This document shows, piece by piece, positions 1 to 8,275 of a DNA stretch of 64,000 bases; positions within the stretch are counted from its first letter, which is position 1; each line of letters begins with the position of its first letter. The notes beneath the pieces were generated by a model, which saw nothing but the letters and a program-made list of their open reading frames with translations, was not told the DNA's origin and ran no database searches. The position numbers and the translations under genes were made by a program. Source of the stretch: Okibacterium sp. HSC-33S16 (GTDB lineage Bacteria > Actinomycetota > Actinomycetes > Actinomycetales > Microbacteriaceae); contig NZ_JALJZZ010000003.1 in the NCBI RefSeq assembly GCF_024171565.1, positions 355,596 through 419,595 on the forward strand. The letters are read 5' to 3'.

Positions 1-338
1 AGGTGGATTCGCCGAGCGGGACGGCGGTACGCACGGCTGAGCTGATGGGGGAGGCACGTGCGGGCCTCGGACCTGTCGTCGCTCCGCACGTTGACCAGCG
101 TGCTCGAGGCCAGCAGGTGTCGAGCATCCCCATTCACAGCCTTCGGTTGAACGGCCTCGTGGCGCGTCAGGACGTCATCTTCGGTGGCGCGGGGGAGACA
201 CTGACCATCAGCCACAACACGCTCGACCCGAGTTCGTACGAACAGGGCATCCGGCTCGCACTCGACGCTGCTCGCACCGCGACCGGGCTCACCGTCGGGC
301 TTGAGAACATCATGGACCTGGGGATCGCTCGCGCATGA
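1..338 (+). CDS. dapB: 4-hydroxy-tetrahydrodipicolinate reductase, C-terminal part (left-truncated by window)
   Basis: This is the C-terminal part of DapB, which reduces 4-hydroxy-tetrahydrodipicolinate with NAD(P)H in the lysine/diaminopimelate pathway. The frame is open from the window edge. It begins in the family signature K-V-D-S-P-S-G-T-A, where the lysine and the SGT residues act in catalysis and substrate binding. Further on are HSLRL and FGGAGETL-I-H, typical of the substrate-binding domain. About half of the protein lies outside the window. The stop overlaps the start of the next gene (ATGA at 335-338), so the two are translationally coupled. dapA lies about 3.5 kb downstream. Confidence 0.93.
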   Translation, partial: VDSPSGTAVRTAELMGEARAGLGPVVAPHVDQRARGQQVSSIPIHSLRLNGLVARQDVIFGGAGETLTISHNTLDPSSYEQGIRLALDAARTATGLTVGLENIMDLGIARA

Positions 339-772
339 CCACTCGCATCAGCGTCGGAATCCTGGCGGCACTCCTGGCGCTGTACCTCGTGCTCGTCGGC
401 CAGCGCGCCGTGCTCTTTCTCGGAACCGGTGAGCCCGTTGCCGTCGCCATTGGCGTGACCCTTCTCGTGCTGCCCGTCATCGGGATCTGGGCGCTCGTTC
501 GCGAGATTCTCTTCGGTGTGAAGGCAGAGAAGCTGGGCCGATTGCTCGAGGCCGGCAATGAACTCCCCGACGACGAACTGCCCACCCGTCCGAGTGGCAA
601 GCTCGAGCGCGACGCCGTCGACGGCGTTTTCCCGCGGTACCAGGCCGAGGTTGAGGCCACGCCGACCGACTGGAAGGCGTGGTACCGACTCGGGCTCGTC
701 TACGACGGCGCGGGCGACCGTAAGCGTGCACGGTCAGCCATTCGCGAGGCCATCCACCTCTACGGCCGCTGA
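335..772 (+). CDS. Small membrane protein with TPR-like C-terminus, function unknown
   Basis: The protein has 145 residues. Two hydrophobic segments at about residues 5-25 and 34-58 look like transmembrane helices. A soluble C-terminus follows, in which DWKAWYRLGLVYDGAGDRKRARSA resembles one tetratricopeptide repeat. The start overlaps the dapB stop by 4 bases, so it is co-translated with dapB. I recognise it only as a protein often found beside dapB in actinobacteria and assign no function. It is convergent with the next gene. Confidence 0.8.
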   Translation: MTTRISVGILAALLALYLVLVGQRAVLFLGTGEPVAVAIGVTLLVLPVIGIWALVREILFGVKAEKLGRLLEAGNELPDDELPTRPSGKLERDAVDGVFPRYQAEVEATPTDWKAWYRLGLVYDGAGDRKRARSAIREAIHLYGR

Positions 773-872
773 CGCGGGCCTGGCGTCGCCGAATACACCG
801 CCGGGTTCAACTCTGTCGAGGCGTCGATAAGGGTCGTTTCAGGTCGGTTGCACCCGCCACCAGCACATCGGC

Positions 873-1766
873 TCAGCGGGCCCGCTCCAAAGCCGCGTCC
901 ACAGCCGACTCGACAGTCTCGTGCCGAAACACGAAGCCGTCGGCGAGCAGGCGCTCGGGCCGCGGCTGAGCGTCAACGAGCAAGAGGTCTTTCGCCGCAT
1001 CGGCGAGCAGCAGTCGGAGGGCGAACGCGGGGGCCGGCAGCCAGAACGGGCGCTTGAGTCGTTTCGCCAGGTGCCGCATGAGCGTCGTGGCCGTCGCCGG
1101 TGTCGGGCCCGTGATGTTCACGGGCCCGTCGATCGACGAGTCGAGCAGGTGCACGATCGCGGCGACCTCATCGTCGAGGCTCACCCACGGCCAGTACTGT
1201 GCTCCGCCGCCGAGCGGACCAGACACTCCCAGCCGGGTGAGCAGCAGCAGCGGTTTCAGCACCCCGTCCACCGCGAGCACGATGCCGCTGCGCATCGTCA
1301 CCACCCGGGTGATGTCACTCACCCGCAACGCGTCTGTCTCCCACTGGGCCGTCACATCACTGAGAAAACCCGTGCCGCGGGCGCTGGACTCGGTGAGCAC
1401 CTCGCCCGGGCGCGAACCGTAGTAGCCCGCAGCCGATGCGCTGAGGAACACCGGTGGCGTGAGGTCCGCACCGCGAATCGCAGACACGAGCGTCGACGTT
1501 GCGTCGATTCGAGACGACAGAATGGCGCGGCGGTAGCGACGCGACCACGGCAATCGACCGATCGATGCCCCTGAGAGGTTGATGACAGCATCCGCCCCGC
1601 TGACGGCTCGAGGATCGAGCCGACGTGACGCTGGGTCCCAGCTCAGCTCATCGGGTGAGCGCGCCGGTCGGCGAACGAGTCGCACAACGCGATGACCGCG
1701 GAGAGCGAGCTCGGCCGTCAGTGCGTGGCCGATGAGCCCCGACGCTCCCGCGATGACGATGCGCAT
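873..1766 (-). CDS. TIGR01777-family NAD(P)-binding epimerase-like protein (YfcH type)
   Basis: This is a 297-residue extended SDR-type protein. The N-terminus MRIVIAGASGLIGHAL holds the GxxGxxG nucleotide-binding loop. NLSGASI, the long internal part and a C-terminal LPAPAFALRLLLADAAKDLLLVDAQ region (two stretches quoted in part) match the YfcH/TIGR01777 family with its DUF1731 tail. The reaction is not known for this family; a sugar-nucleotide epimerase role is by homology only. The OsmC gene lies 9 bases upstream on the same strand, so the two probably form a short operon. Confidence 0.85.
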   Translation of the reverse strand: MRIVIAGASGLIGHALTAELALRGHRVVRLVRRPARSPDELSWDPASRRLDPRAVSGADAVINLSGASIGRLPWSRRYRRAILSSRIDATSTLVSAIRGADLTPPVFLSASAAGYYGSRPGEVLTESSARGTGFLSDVTAQWETDALRVSDITRVVTMRSGIVLAVDGVLKPLLLLTRLGVSGPLGGGAQYWPWVSLDDEVAAIVHLLDSSIDGPVNITGPTPATATTLMRHLAKRLKRPFWLPAPAFALRLLLADAAKDLLLVDAQPRPERLLADGFVFRHETVESAVDAALERAR

Positions 1767-1775
1767 GCGTCGCGA

Positions 1776-2201
1776 TCAGGCGAGGCTGGCTTCGATGGTC
1801 AGCTGGATCCCCGCGAGGGCCTGTGACACCGGGCAGGTGGCCTTGGCCTCGTTGGCGATGCGCTCGAAGTCGTCCTCACTGATACCAGGAACCGTCGCGC
1901 TGACGAGCAGGTGGCTGCCGGTGATGCCGGTACCGGGCTGGAAGGTCACGGCTGCCGTCGTCTGGATGTTCTCGGGCGGTGATCCGGCCTCGGTGAGCAT
2001 GTTCGAGAACTGCATGGTGAAGCAGGCGGCGTGCGCTGCGCCGAGAAGTTCCTCAGGAGTGGTCACACTCTCCGACCCCTCCGCTCGCGCCTTCCAGTTG
2101 ACCGGCAGGCTGGCGGCCTTCGACGAATCAAGTGACACGGTTCCCGAGCCCTCAAACAGGGTCCCGTTCCACACAGTTGTTGCTTCGCTGGTCACAGCCA
2201 T
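1776..2201 (-). CDS. OsmC/Ohr-family peroxiredoxin-like protein
   Basis: OsmC proteins reduce organic hydroperoxides through two cysteines. Both are visible here, in HAACF and in ATCPVSQAL. The product is 141 residues from the ATG at 2201. A GTG four codons upstream (2213) is in frame, but its first bases form the GGAGG ribosome-binding site of the 2201 start, so I choose 2201. A TAGGCT -10-like box on the minus strand (2256-2251) lies upstream. The gene is divergent from thyA and followed by the TIGR01777 gene. Confidence 0.88.
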   Translation of the reverse strand: MAVTSEATTVWNGTLFEGSGTVSLDSSKAASLPVNWKARAEGSESVTTPEELLGAAHAACFTMQFSNMLTEAGSPPENIQTTAAVTFQPGTGITGSHLLVSATVPGISEDDFERIANEAKATCPVSQALAGIQLTIEASLA

Positions 2202-2308
2202 GGCATCCTCCACACGAGTTGAGTGCGGCAGGGTCGCCGCGTGTCCCGAGCCTAACCGCTCGGCCCCCGCCCGTCACCTGCTTGCGGGCGCTCGTCGATT
2301 CGTGAGAG

Positions 2309-2330
2309 GGCGGGGTATTCCAGCCCCGCC
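2309..2330. other. Hairpin with short T tract in the osmC/thyA divergent region
   Basis: GGCGGGG (2309-2315) and CCCCGCC (2324-2330) pair around an 8-base loop, followed by TTTAT. It looks like an intrinsic terminator on the plus strand, but no plus-strand gene ends just upstream. It may instead insulate thyA or be a protein site. Confidence 0.5.
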
Positions 2331-2369
2331 TTTATGAACGGATGCCGCTTCGCTCTCCACCCGGTGCGT

Positions 2370-2375
2370 TAGCGT
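2370..2375 (+). promoter_or_regulatory. -10 box (TAGCGT) for leaderless thyA mRNA
   Basis: TAGCGT ends 6 bases before the thyA ATG at 2382. Transcription should begin at or beside the start codon, and there is no good ribosome-binding site. Confidence 0.6.
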
Positions 2376-2381
2376 TGAGGC

Positions 2382-3191
2382 ATGGTTGCGACGTCCCCCA
2401 CCCCGTACGAAGACCTTTTGCGAGACACCCTCGACAACGGCACGCAGAAGGGGGACCGCACCGGCACCGGAACTCGCAGCGTGTTCGGGCGCCAGTTGCG
2501 TTATGACCTGTCCCAGGGTTTCCCGCTGATCACCACGAAGCGCGTGCACTTCAAGTCGATCGCCTATGAGCTGCTCTGGTTCCTCCGCGGCGACAGCAAC
2601 GTCGGCTGGTTGCGCGAACATGGCGTCTCGATCTGGGACGAGTGGGCAGACGCTGAGGGCGAGCTCGGGCCGGTCTACGGCGTGCAGTGGCGGTCGTGGC
2701 CAACCCCGGGCGGTGACACCATCGACCAGATCAGCGAGGTCATCGAGGCCATCCGCACGACTCCCGATTCCCGGCGGCTTATCGTGTCGGCGTGGAACCC
2801 CGCCGACATTCCGAGCATGGCGCTGGCGCCGTGCCACGCCCTGTTCCAGTTCTACGTGGCCGACGGCAAGCTGTCCTGCCAGCTCTACCAGCGCAGCGCC
2901 GACCTCTTCCTCGGTGTTCCGTTCAACATCGCGAGCTACGCCCTCCTCACCCATCTTGTCGCTGCCCAGACCGGGCTGGAGGTCGGTGATTTTGTCTGGA
3001 CGGGCGGGGACTGCCACATTTACGACAACCACATCGACCAGGTCACCGAGCAGTTGAGTCGCGACGCCTATGCCCTGCCCCAGCTGCGGATCGCGCAGGA
3101 CCGCGACAGTATTTTCGACTACGAGTACGACGATCTGGTGATCGAGAACTACGTGCACCACCCCGCGATCCGCGGTGCCGTCGCGGTATGA
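2382..3191 (+). CDS. thyA: Thymidylate synthase (ThyA)
   Basis: ThyA methylates dUMP to dTMP using methylenetetrahydrofolate. The 269-residue protein is the usual E. coli-type length. It carries the nucleophile in APCHALFQF (Cys151), RSW near residue 104, [10 protein letters not shown] and the [18 protein letters not shown] segment (motif spans about 185-205). This is the classical ThyA rather than the flavin-dependent ThyX that sits beside dapA in mycobacteria. Its stop overlaps the folA start by 4 bases, coupling synthesis of the two folate-cycle enzymes. The start is supported by the TAGCGT -10 box 6 bases upstream. Confidence 0.97.
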   Translation: MVATSPTPYEDLLRDTLDNGTQKGDRTGTGTRSVFGRQLRYDLSQGFPLITTKRVHFKSIAYELLWFLRGDSNVGWLREHGVSIWDEWADAEGELGPVYGVQWRSWPTPGGDTIDQISEVIEAIRTTPDSRRLIVSAWNPADIPSMALAPCHALFQFYVADGKLSCQLYQRSADLFLGVPFNIASYALLTHLVAAQTGLEVGDFVWTGGDCHIYDNHIDQVTEQLSRDAYALPQLRIAQDRDSIFDYEYDDLVIENYVHHPAIRGAVAV

Positions 3192-3709
3192 CCCGCATCG
3201 GACTGGTCTGGGCCGAGGCCGAGGGGCACGTCATCGGCCGCGACGGCGTCATGCCGTGGCACATTCCCGAGGACCTCGCCCACTTCAAGGCCGTCACACT
3301 CGGCAGTGCCGTGGTGATGGGACGGAAGACCTGGGACTCGCTGCCCGAACGGTTCCGGCCGCTCGACGGACGACGCAACATCGTGGTCACCCGGCAGCGG
3401 GACTGGGCCGCGGACGGCATCGAGGTCGCGCACTCGCTCGAGGACGCGCTGGAGCTGGCTGGCGGCCCGGCGCAGGGTGCCGGGTCCCCGTGGGTCTGGG
3501 TGATCGGCGGCGCCGAGATCTTCGCTGCCGTGCTCGATCGCGCCGACCGGCTCGAGGTCACTGAGATTCGGGCGTCGATTGCCGGAGACACCTTCGCTCC
3601 CGCGATCCCGTCGAACTGGCGAGCGGTGAATCGGGACCCCGATGACGGCTGGCGCACCTCACGCACCGGCACCGACTACCGGTTCGTGCGATACGAACGC
3701 AGCGCGTAG
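3188..3709 (+). CDS. folA: Dihydrofolate reductase
   Basis: FolA reduces the dihydrofolate made by ThyA back to tetrahydrofolate. The 173-residue protein shows the order [48 protein letters not shown] and [11 protein letters not shown]. These hold the substrate-binding acidic residue, the NADPH-binding GRKT and the GG pair. The ATG overlaps the thyA TGA. The last residues ([10 protein letters not shown]) are the usual C-terminal strand. Confidence 0.96.
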   Translation: MTRIGLVWAEAEGHVIGRDGVMPWHIPEDLAHFKAVTLGSAVVMGRKTWDSLPERFRPLDGRRNIVVTRQRDWAADGIEVAHSLEDALELAGGPAQGAGSPWVWVIGGAEIFAAVLDRADRLEVTEIRASIAGDTFAPAIPSNWRAVNRDPDDGWRTSRTGTDYRFVRYERSA

Positions 3710-3823
3710 CGATCGTTCGCCGCTGGCCGGCTGCCCCGCAGCATCCGTTTCACAAATCATGAAAACGACCGGTCACTGGTCATTCGAACCGACCCGGTGG
3801 GGCGCGTGAGCTCTGACACCCGG

Positions 3824-3829
3824 TAGCCT
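3824..3829 (+). promoter_or_regulatory. -10 box (TAGCCT) for leaderless dapA mRNA
   Basis: TAGCCT ends 7 bases before the GTG at 3837. No ribosome-binding site is present, which supports a leaderless message. Confidence 0.55.
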
Positions 3830-3836
3830 TGAACTC

Positions 3837-4814
3837 GTGTCTAACGTCGTGAATCCCTTCGGTCAGGTCCTCGTAGCGCTCGTCACCCCCTTCACCGCTG
3901 ACGGTGAAGTCGACTGGCCGGGTGTCGAGAAGCACATCGACGATGTCATCACGGCCGGAGCGGATGGCATCGTCGTCACCGGAACGACGGGGGAGACCTC
4001 GACACTCACCGACCCGGAGAAGCTGCGGCTCGTCGAGGTCGGCAAGAGCGTGTCGAACGGTCGCGCCAAGATCATCACCGGCGGTGGCTCGAACGAGACC
4101 GCGCACGCCATCGACCTCTACCGCCAGAGCGAGAAGGCCGGCGCCGACGGCGTCATGATCGTCACGCCGTACTACAACAAGCCCACCCAGGCGGGCATTC
4201 TCACCCATTTCCGAATGATCGCGGATGCCACTGACCTTCCGGTGATCCTGTACGACATTCCCGGTCGTACCGGCGTTCCGATTAAGTACGAGACCATCCT
4301 GCGTGCGGCCAAGCACCCGAACATCCTCGCGGTGAAGGACGCTAAGGGCGACTTCTCCGAGGTCAGCCGTGTGCTCAACCAGACCGACCTGCTCTACTTC
4401 TCGGGCGACGACGCGAACGCGCTTCCGCACATGGCGATCGGAGCGGCCGGCCTCATCGGGGTGACCGCGAACATCGCCGCGACGCCGTACCGACAGATGG
4501 TCGACGCCGTGAACGCCGGCGACCTGGCCACCGCAACCGCAGCGCACATGCAGCTTGAGCCGCTCGTGCGCGCTGTCATGACCCACGTGCCAGGCACGGT
4601 TGCGGCCAAGTACATCCTGCACGGACTCGGGCGTATCTCCAGCCCGCGCGTTCGCCTGCCGCTCGTCGGCCCCGAAGAGTGGGAAGCGGCGCAAATCGAG
4701 GACGAAATCGCCCTCGTCAAGAACATTCCGGGAGTGGACTTCTCCAACTTCCGTCCAGACCGCAACGCGGCAGCCGGTGGCGCTCTGCCACAGGTGCACG
4801 GCACCACGCGCTGA
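3837..4814 (+). CDS. dapA: 4-hydroxy-tetrahydrodipicolinate synthase
   Basis: DapA condenses pyruvate with aspartate semialdehyde, the first committed step of lysine/diaminopimelate synthesis. The 325-residue protein has GTTGE(T/S) near residue 47, the YYNKP motif with the proton-relay tyrosine, YDIPGRTG, and the Schiff-base lysine in NILAVKDAKGD. The GTG start is chosen because the family N-terminus begins here (FGQVLVALVTPF) and because a -10 box lies 7 bases upstream. RNase J follows after 23 bases, probably in the same transcript. This dapA-rnj order is common in actinobacteria. Confidence 0.96.
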   Translation: MSNVVNPFGQVLVALVTPFTADGEVDWPGVEKHIDDVITAGADGIVVTGTTGETSTLTDPEKLRLVEVGKSVSNGRAKIITGGGSNETAHAIDLYRQSEKAGADGVMIVTPYYNKPTQAGILTHFRMIADATDLPVILYDIPGRTGVPIKYETILRAAKHPNILAVKDAKGDFSEVSRVLNQTDLLYFSGDDANALPHMAIGAAGLIGVTANIAATPYRQMVDAVNAGDLATATAAHMQLEPLVRAVMTHVPGTVAAKYILHGLGRISSPRVRLPLVGPEEWEAAQIEDEIALVKNIPGVDFSNFRPDRNAAAGGALPQVHGTTR

Positions 4815-4837
4815 CGCACTTATCGCAAGGAGGGCAT

Positions 4838-6514
4838 ATGCCCACATCCGTTTACGACCCGCCGAAGCTCGACCGAGGCACACTGCGCATCATCCCCATC
4901 GGGGGACTCGGCGAAATTGGTCGCAACATGACCTATTTCGAGATCAACGGCAAGATCCTCATCGTCGACTGCGGCGTTCTCTTCCCCGAGGTCGAGCAGC
5001 CCGGTGTCGACCTGATCCTGCCGGACTTCAGCCCGATCAAGGATCGACTCGATGACGTTGTCGGCGTCATGCTGACCCACGGTCACGAAGACCACATCGG
5101 CGGAGTGCCGTACCTTCTCCGCCTGCGCAACGACATTCCGCTGATCGGCTCTGGCCTGACCCTCGCCCTCGTTGAGGCGAAGCTCAAGGAACACCGGATC
5201 AAGCCGTACAGCCTCACCGTCAAGGAAGGGCAGAAGGAACAGCTCGGCCCATTCGACCTTGAGTTTGTTGCCGTCAACCACTCGATCCCTGACGCTCTGG
5301 CCGTCGCGATCAAGACCGAGGCCGGAACCGTACTCGCCACCGGCGACTTCAAGATGGACCAGCTGCCGCTCGACGGCCGGCTCACCGACCTGCGCGAGTT
5401 CGCTCGCCTCGGCAAGGAAGGCGTCGACCTTTTCCTCGTCGACTCCACCAACGCCGACGTGCCCGGATTCACCCCGCTCGAGCGCTCCATCGGCCCGGTC
5501 CTCGACCAGGTCATCGCCCGTGCTCCACGCCGCGTCATTATCGCGAGCTTCTCGAGCCACGTGCACCGCGTGCAGCAGGTGCTCGACGCGGCCCACGCGA
5601 ATGGACGTCGCGTCGCATTCCTCGGCCGCTCGATGGTGCGCAACATGACGATCGCCGCTGAGCTCGGCTACCTCAAGGTGCCCGAGAACGTGCTCATCGA
5701 GTACAAGAAGGCCAAGGACATTCCCGACGACAAGATCGTCTACATGTCGACCGGGTCCCAGGGTGAGCCGATGGCTGTGCTCAGCCGCATGGCCAACATG
5801 GACCACGCCATCGAGGTGGGCGACGGCGACACCGTCATTCTCGCGTCGAGCCAGATCCCCGGCAACGAGAACGCCATCTACCGCGTGATCGACGGCCTCA
5901 CCAAGCTCGGTGCCAACGTCGTGCACAAGGGCAACGCCAAGGTGCACGTCTCTGGACACGCCGCCGCCGGCGAACTGCTCTACTGCTACAACATCATCCA
6001 GCCCAAGAACGTGCTCCCGGTCCACGGCGAGTACCGTCACCTGGTCGCAAACGCTGACCTGGCCATCGACACCGGTGTTCCGGAAGAAAACACCTTCCTC
6101 GCCGAAGACGGAACCGTCCTCGACATGCGCAACGGAGAGGTGGACGTGGTCGGCCAGCTCGACCTGGGCTTCGTCTACGTCGACGGCTCCAGCGTCGGCG
6201 AAATCACCGACGCTGACCTCAAGGACCGACGCATCCTCGGTGAAGAAGGCTTCATCTCGATCATCGTCGTTGTCGAGGCGCAGACCGGCAAGGTCATCGT
6301 CGGACCGGAGATCCACGCCAAGGGCTTCGCCGAAGACGACAAGGTCTTCGACAGCGTCAAGCCGAAGATCGAGCAGGCGCTGGCCGAAGCCGCACGCAAC
6401 GGCGTGCGTGACTCGCACGCCCTGTCGCAGATCGTCCGTCGTACGGTTGGCCGCTGGGTGAACACCTCGTACCGTCGCCGGCCGATGATCGTGCCGCTCG
6501 TCATCGAGGCGTAG
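4838..6514 (+). CDS. rnj: Ribonuclease J
   Basis: RNase J is a metallo-beta-lactamase/beta-CASP ribonuclease that matures and degrades RNA from 5' ends. The 558-residue protein has the zinc motif HGHEDH (81-86), the IPIGGLGEIGRNM start, ATGDFKMD, and beta-CASP motifs such as FSSHVHRVQQ, STGSQGEP and HVSGHA. The C-terminus VRRTVGRWVNTSYRRRPMIV (last part) is the usual end. The frame is open further upstream into dapA. I chose the ATG at 4838 because AAGGAGG precedes it at the right spacing and the family N-terminus starts here. A strong terminator follows. Confidence 0.95.
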   Translation: MPTSVYDPPKLDRGTLRIIPIGGLGEIGRNMTYFEINGKILIVDCGVLFPEVEQPGVDLILPDFSPIKDRLDDVVGVMLTHGHEDHIGGVPYLLRLRNDIPLIGSGLTLALVEAKLKEHRIKPYSLTVKEGQKEQLGPFDLEFVAVNHSIPDALAVAIKTEAGTVLATGDFKMDQLPLDGRLTDLREFARLGKEGVDLFLVDSTNADVPGFTPLERSIGPVLDQVIARAPRRVIIASFSSHVHRVQQVLDAAHANGRRVAFLGRSMVRNMTIAAELGYLKVPENVLIEYKKAKDIPDDKIVYMSTGSQGEPMAVLSRMANMDHAIEVGDGDTVILASSQIPGNENAIYRVIDGLTKLGANVVHKGNAKVHVSGHAAAGELLYCYNIIQPKNVLPVHGEYRHLVANADLAIDTGVPEENTFLAEDGTVLDMRNGEVDVVGQLDLGFVYVDGSSVGEITDADLKDRRILGEEGFISIIVVVEAQTGKVIVGPEIHAKGFAEDDKVFDSVKPKIEQALAEAARNGVRDSHALSQIVRRTVGRWVNTSYRRRPMIVPLVIEA

Positions 6515-6527
6515 TCGACCGAACATG

Positions 6528-6580
6528 ATGCCCGGTCTGCAGGCTTTCTGGAAACAGAAGCTGGCAGGCCGGGCATTTTT
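6528..6580 (+). terminator. Intrinsic terminator after rnj
   Basis: A long imperfect stem (ATGCCCGG at 6528-6535 pairing with CCGGGCAT at 6569-6576) is capped by a CTG-GAAA-CAG loop and followed by a T run. It ends the dapA-rnj transcript. Confidence 0.85.
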
Positions 6581-6603
6581 CGATGCACGGAGCGTGGGGA
6601 GGG

Positions 6604-6609
6604 TAGCGT
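6604..6609 (+). promoter_or_regulatory. -10 box (TAGCGT) upstream of the HEAT-repeat gene
   Basis: TAGCGT lies 10 bases before the ATG at 6620. The message would be leaderless or have a leader of a few bases. Confidence 0.4.
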
Positions 6610-6619
6610 TGGGGGCGAT

Positions 6620-7150
6620 ATGACAAACACAGACATCCCCATCGACGAACCCCTCGGCGCCCGCATCGACCTCGCGGTGGCCCGCTTCGGCGAGGCCTCA
6701 TTCGTCACGAAAGTCACCGGGCTCCTCGACGGCCGCAACGAAGGCGACGACGTGCTGCTCTACGTCGGCGGTCGCCATGCCCAGGGTGTCCTCGACGGCG
6801 CTCCAGCCCTCTATTGGCCCGAGCTCTGGGGAGCACGCGCTCTCCTGCACGTCTGGAACGACTCCGCCGAACCCGCCGTGCTTCGCGGAACAACCAACCG
6901 GGCCTGGCGCGTCCGCGAGATGTGCCTCAAGGTCGTCGCCGAGCGCCGCATTGGCGACGAGTCGCAGATCGCCCGCCTGACAACCGACGAGAACCCGCGG
7001 GTGCGTGCTGCCGCTGCTCGCGCGCTGGCGGAGATGGGCAGGGCCGCGAGTGAAGAGACGATCGAGCGTCTCCTGCGCGACCCACAGAAAGACGTTCGGC
7101 GCGCGGCCGGTGAGTCGCTTGCTGCGCTGAGGACGCGCCTGTCGTCGTAA
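6620..7150 (+). CDS. HEAT-repeat domain protein
   Basis: This 176-residue soluble protein has no signal peptide. The C-terminal half contains two clear HEAT-type helical repeats: one around LTTDENPRVRAAAARALAEMG, and one around LLRDPQKDVRRAAGESLAAL. The N-terminal part includes a segment VLLYVGGRHAQGVLDG that I do not recognise. HEAT repeats usually bind other proteins, but no partner can be named. It stands alone between the rnj terminator and the exporter operon. Confidence 0.75.
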   Translation: MTNTDIPIDEPLGARIDLAVARFGEASFVTKVTGLLDGRNEGDDVLLYVGGRHAQGVLDGAPALYWPELWGARALLHVWNDSAEPAVLRGTTNRAWRVREMCLKVVAERRIGDESQIARLTTDENPRVRAAAARALAEMGRAASEETIERLLRDPQKDVRRAAGESLAALRTRLSS

Positions 7151-7167
7151 TCATCCTCGAGGATGAT
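7150..7167. promoter_or_regulatory. Perfect 18-bp palindrome upstream of the exporter operon
   Basis: ATCATCCTCGAGGATGAT is its own reverse complement. It begins at the last base of the HEAT gene stop and lies 58 bases before the adaptor gene. It has no T run and may be an operator. Confidence 0.45.
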
Positions 7168-7225
7168 GTACAGCTACGTCACCCATCCCTAAGCTCAAGC
7201 AGGACCGAGTCGATGGGGGATCAAT

Positions 7226-8275
7226 ATGGGTGTCTGGCGCAAGTGGATTTTTCCGATTCTCCGTATAGCGATTTTCGCCATCATCGCTGTCGCACTCGTG
7301 AAGGTGGCGTTCTTTCCCGACGCATCCGCCGAGGCTGACCCCGCGGTTCCGACCGGCTCGATCACCGAGCCGGTCACCGAGGTCACTCTCGGATCCATCG
7401 CAACAACCGTAGTTGTCGACGGTTCGGTCAGTGCCGACCCCGCCTCGCCGGGGAAGGCAACGCTGGCCGGCGAGATCAGTGCCGTATCCGTCGCAGAGGG
7501 GCAAGCCGTCAATGCGGGCGACGCCCTCGGCACGGTTCGGCAAGAAATTCCCCAGGAACCGGTCGCGACGACGGATGCCGATGGCAACGTCACTATGACG
7601 CAACCGAAACCGAAATACAAGACCGCGGCCGTGACCGCTCCTGTTTCCGGTGTGGTGTCGAGCGTGCCGGTCCTCGTCGGACAGATCGTCGCTGTGGGCG
7701 ATGTGGTCGCGACCGTTGCGCCGCCGACCTTCAGCGTCACGGGCCCCATTCGCCCGGAGGACCAGTTCAAACTCGTAGAACAGCCGGCTGACGGACAGGT
7801 GGAGGTAATCGGGGGACCCGGCGCGTTCACCTGCACCGGCCTGACCATTTCCAGTCCGCTCGCCGGAACTGAGGCCCCGGTGGCTGATCCGGGCAGCGCA
7901 CCAGCGACCGGTGCAAGCGGAGCGACGGTGCGCTGTGCTGTCCCGGCTGATATTCGCGTCTTCGCCGGTTTGACGGCAAAACTCACCCTCGCTGGAGGAA
8001 GTGTCGATGACGCCCTCACGCTGCCGATAACGGCAGTGAAGGGCAACGCCGCAACCGGGACCGTGTGGGTGGTCAACACTGACGGCGCCAGCGAGGAGCG
8101 GGCTGTCTCGCTCGGGCTCAACGATGGCACCCGGGTGCAGATCACCGAGGGCATCGCCGAGGGTGACGAGGTGTTGGAGTTCGTGCCTGTCGTGGATGCA
8201 ACCGATCCGGCCGACGAGAACTGCATCGAGCAGCCCGACGGCTCCGTCTACTGCGACGAGAGCGCCGTCGGTTGA
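7226..8275 (+). CDS. MacA/HlyD-like periplasmic adaptor of an ABC exporter
   Basis: This is a 349-residue membrane-anchored adaptor. Residues about 8-28 form a signal-anchor helix. Two biotinyl/lipoyl-like half-motifs (ATLAGEISAVSVAEGQAVNAGD and AAVTAPVSGVVSSVPVLVGQ, each quoted in part) match the split lipoyl domain of MacA-type proteins. The C-terminal LTLPITAVKGN and GLNDGTRVQITEGIAEGDEV segments match the membrane-proximal domain. In a one-membrane actinobacterium it would sit outside the membrane and connect to the FtsX-type permease. Its stop overlaps the ATPase start (TTGA), so the three exporter genes form one operon. The substrate is unknown. Confidence 0.83.
   Translation: MGVWRKWIFPILRIAIFAIIAVALVKVAFFPDASAEADPAVPTGSITEPVTEVTLGSIATTVVVDGSVSADPASPGKATLAGEISAVSVAEGQAVNAGDALGTVRQEIPQEPVATTDADGNVTMTQPKPKYKTAAVTAPVSGVVSSVPVLVGQIVAVGDVVATVAPPTFSVTGPIRPEDQFKLVEQPADGQVEVIGGPGAFTCTGLTISSPLAGTEAPVADPGSAPATGASGATVRCAVPADIRVFAGLTAKLTLAGGSVDDALTLPITAVKGNAATGTVWVVNTDGASEERAVSLGLNDGTRVQITEGIAEGDEVLEFVPVVDATDPADENCIEQPDGSVYCDESAVG

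Noticed and set aside
3760..3810. 16-codon ORF just upstream of dapA, considered as a lysine leader peptide
   Set aside because: It has one lysine, no -10 box at leaderless spacing and no ribosome-binding site.
4820..6526. Long open frame on the minus strand opposite rnj (568 codons)
   Set aside because: It mirrors the rnj reading frame, a common effect of high-GC codon use. Its protein is Val/Asp-rich without domains, and rnj on the plus strand is certain.
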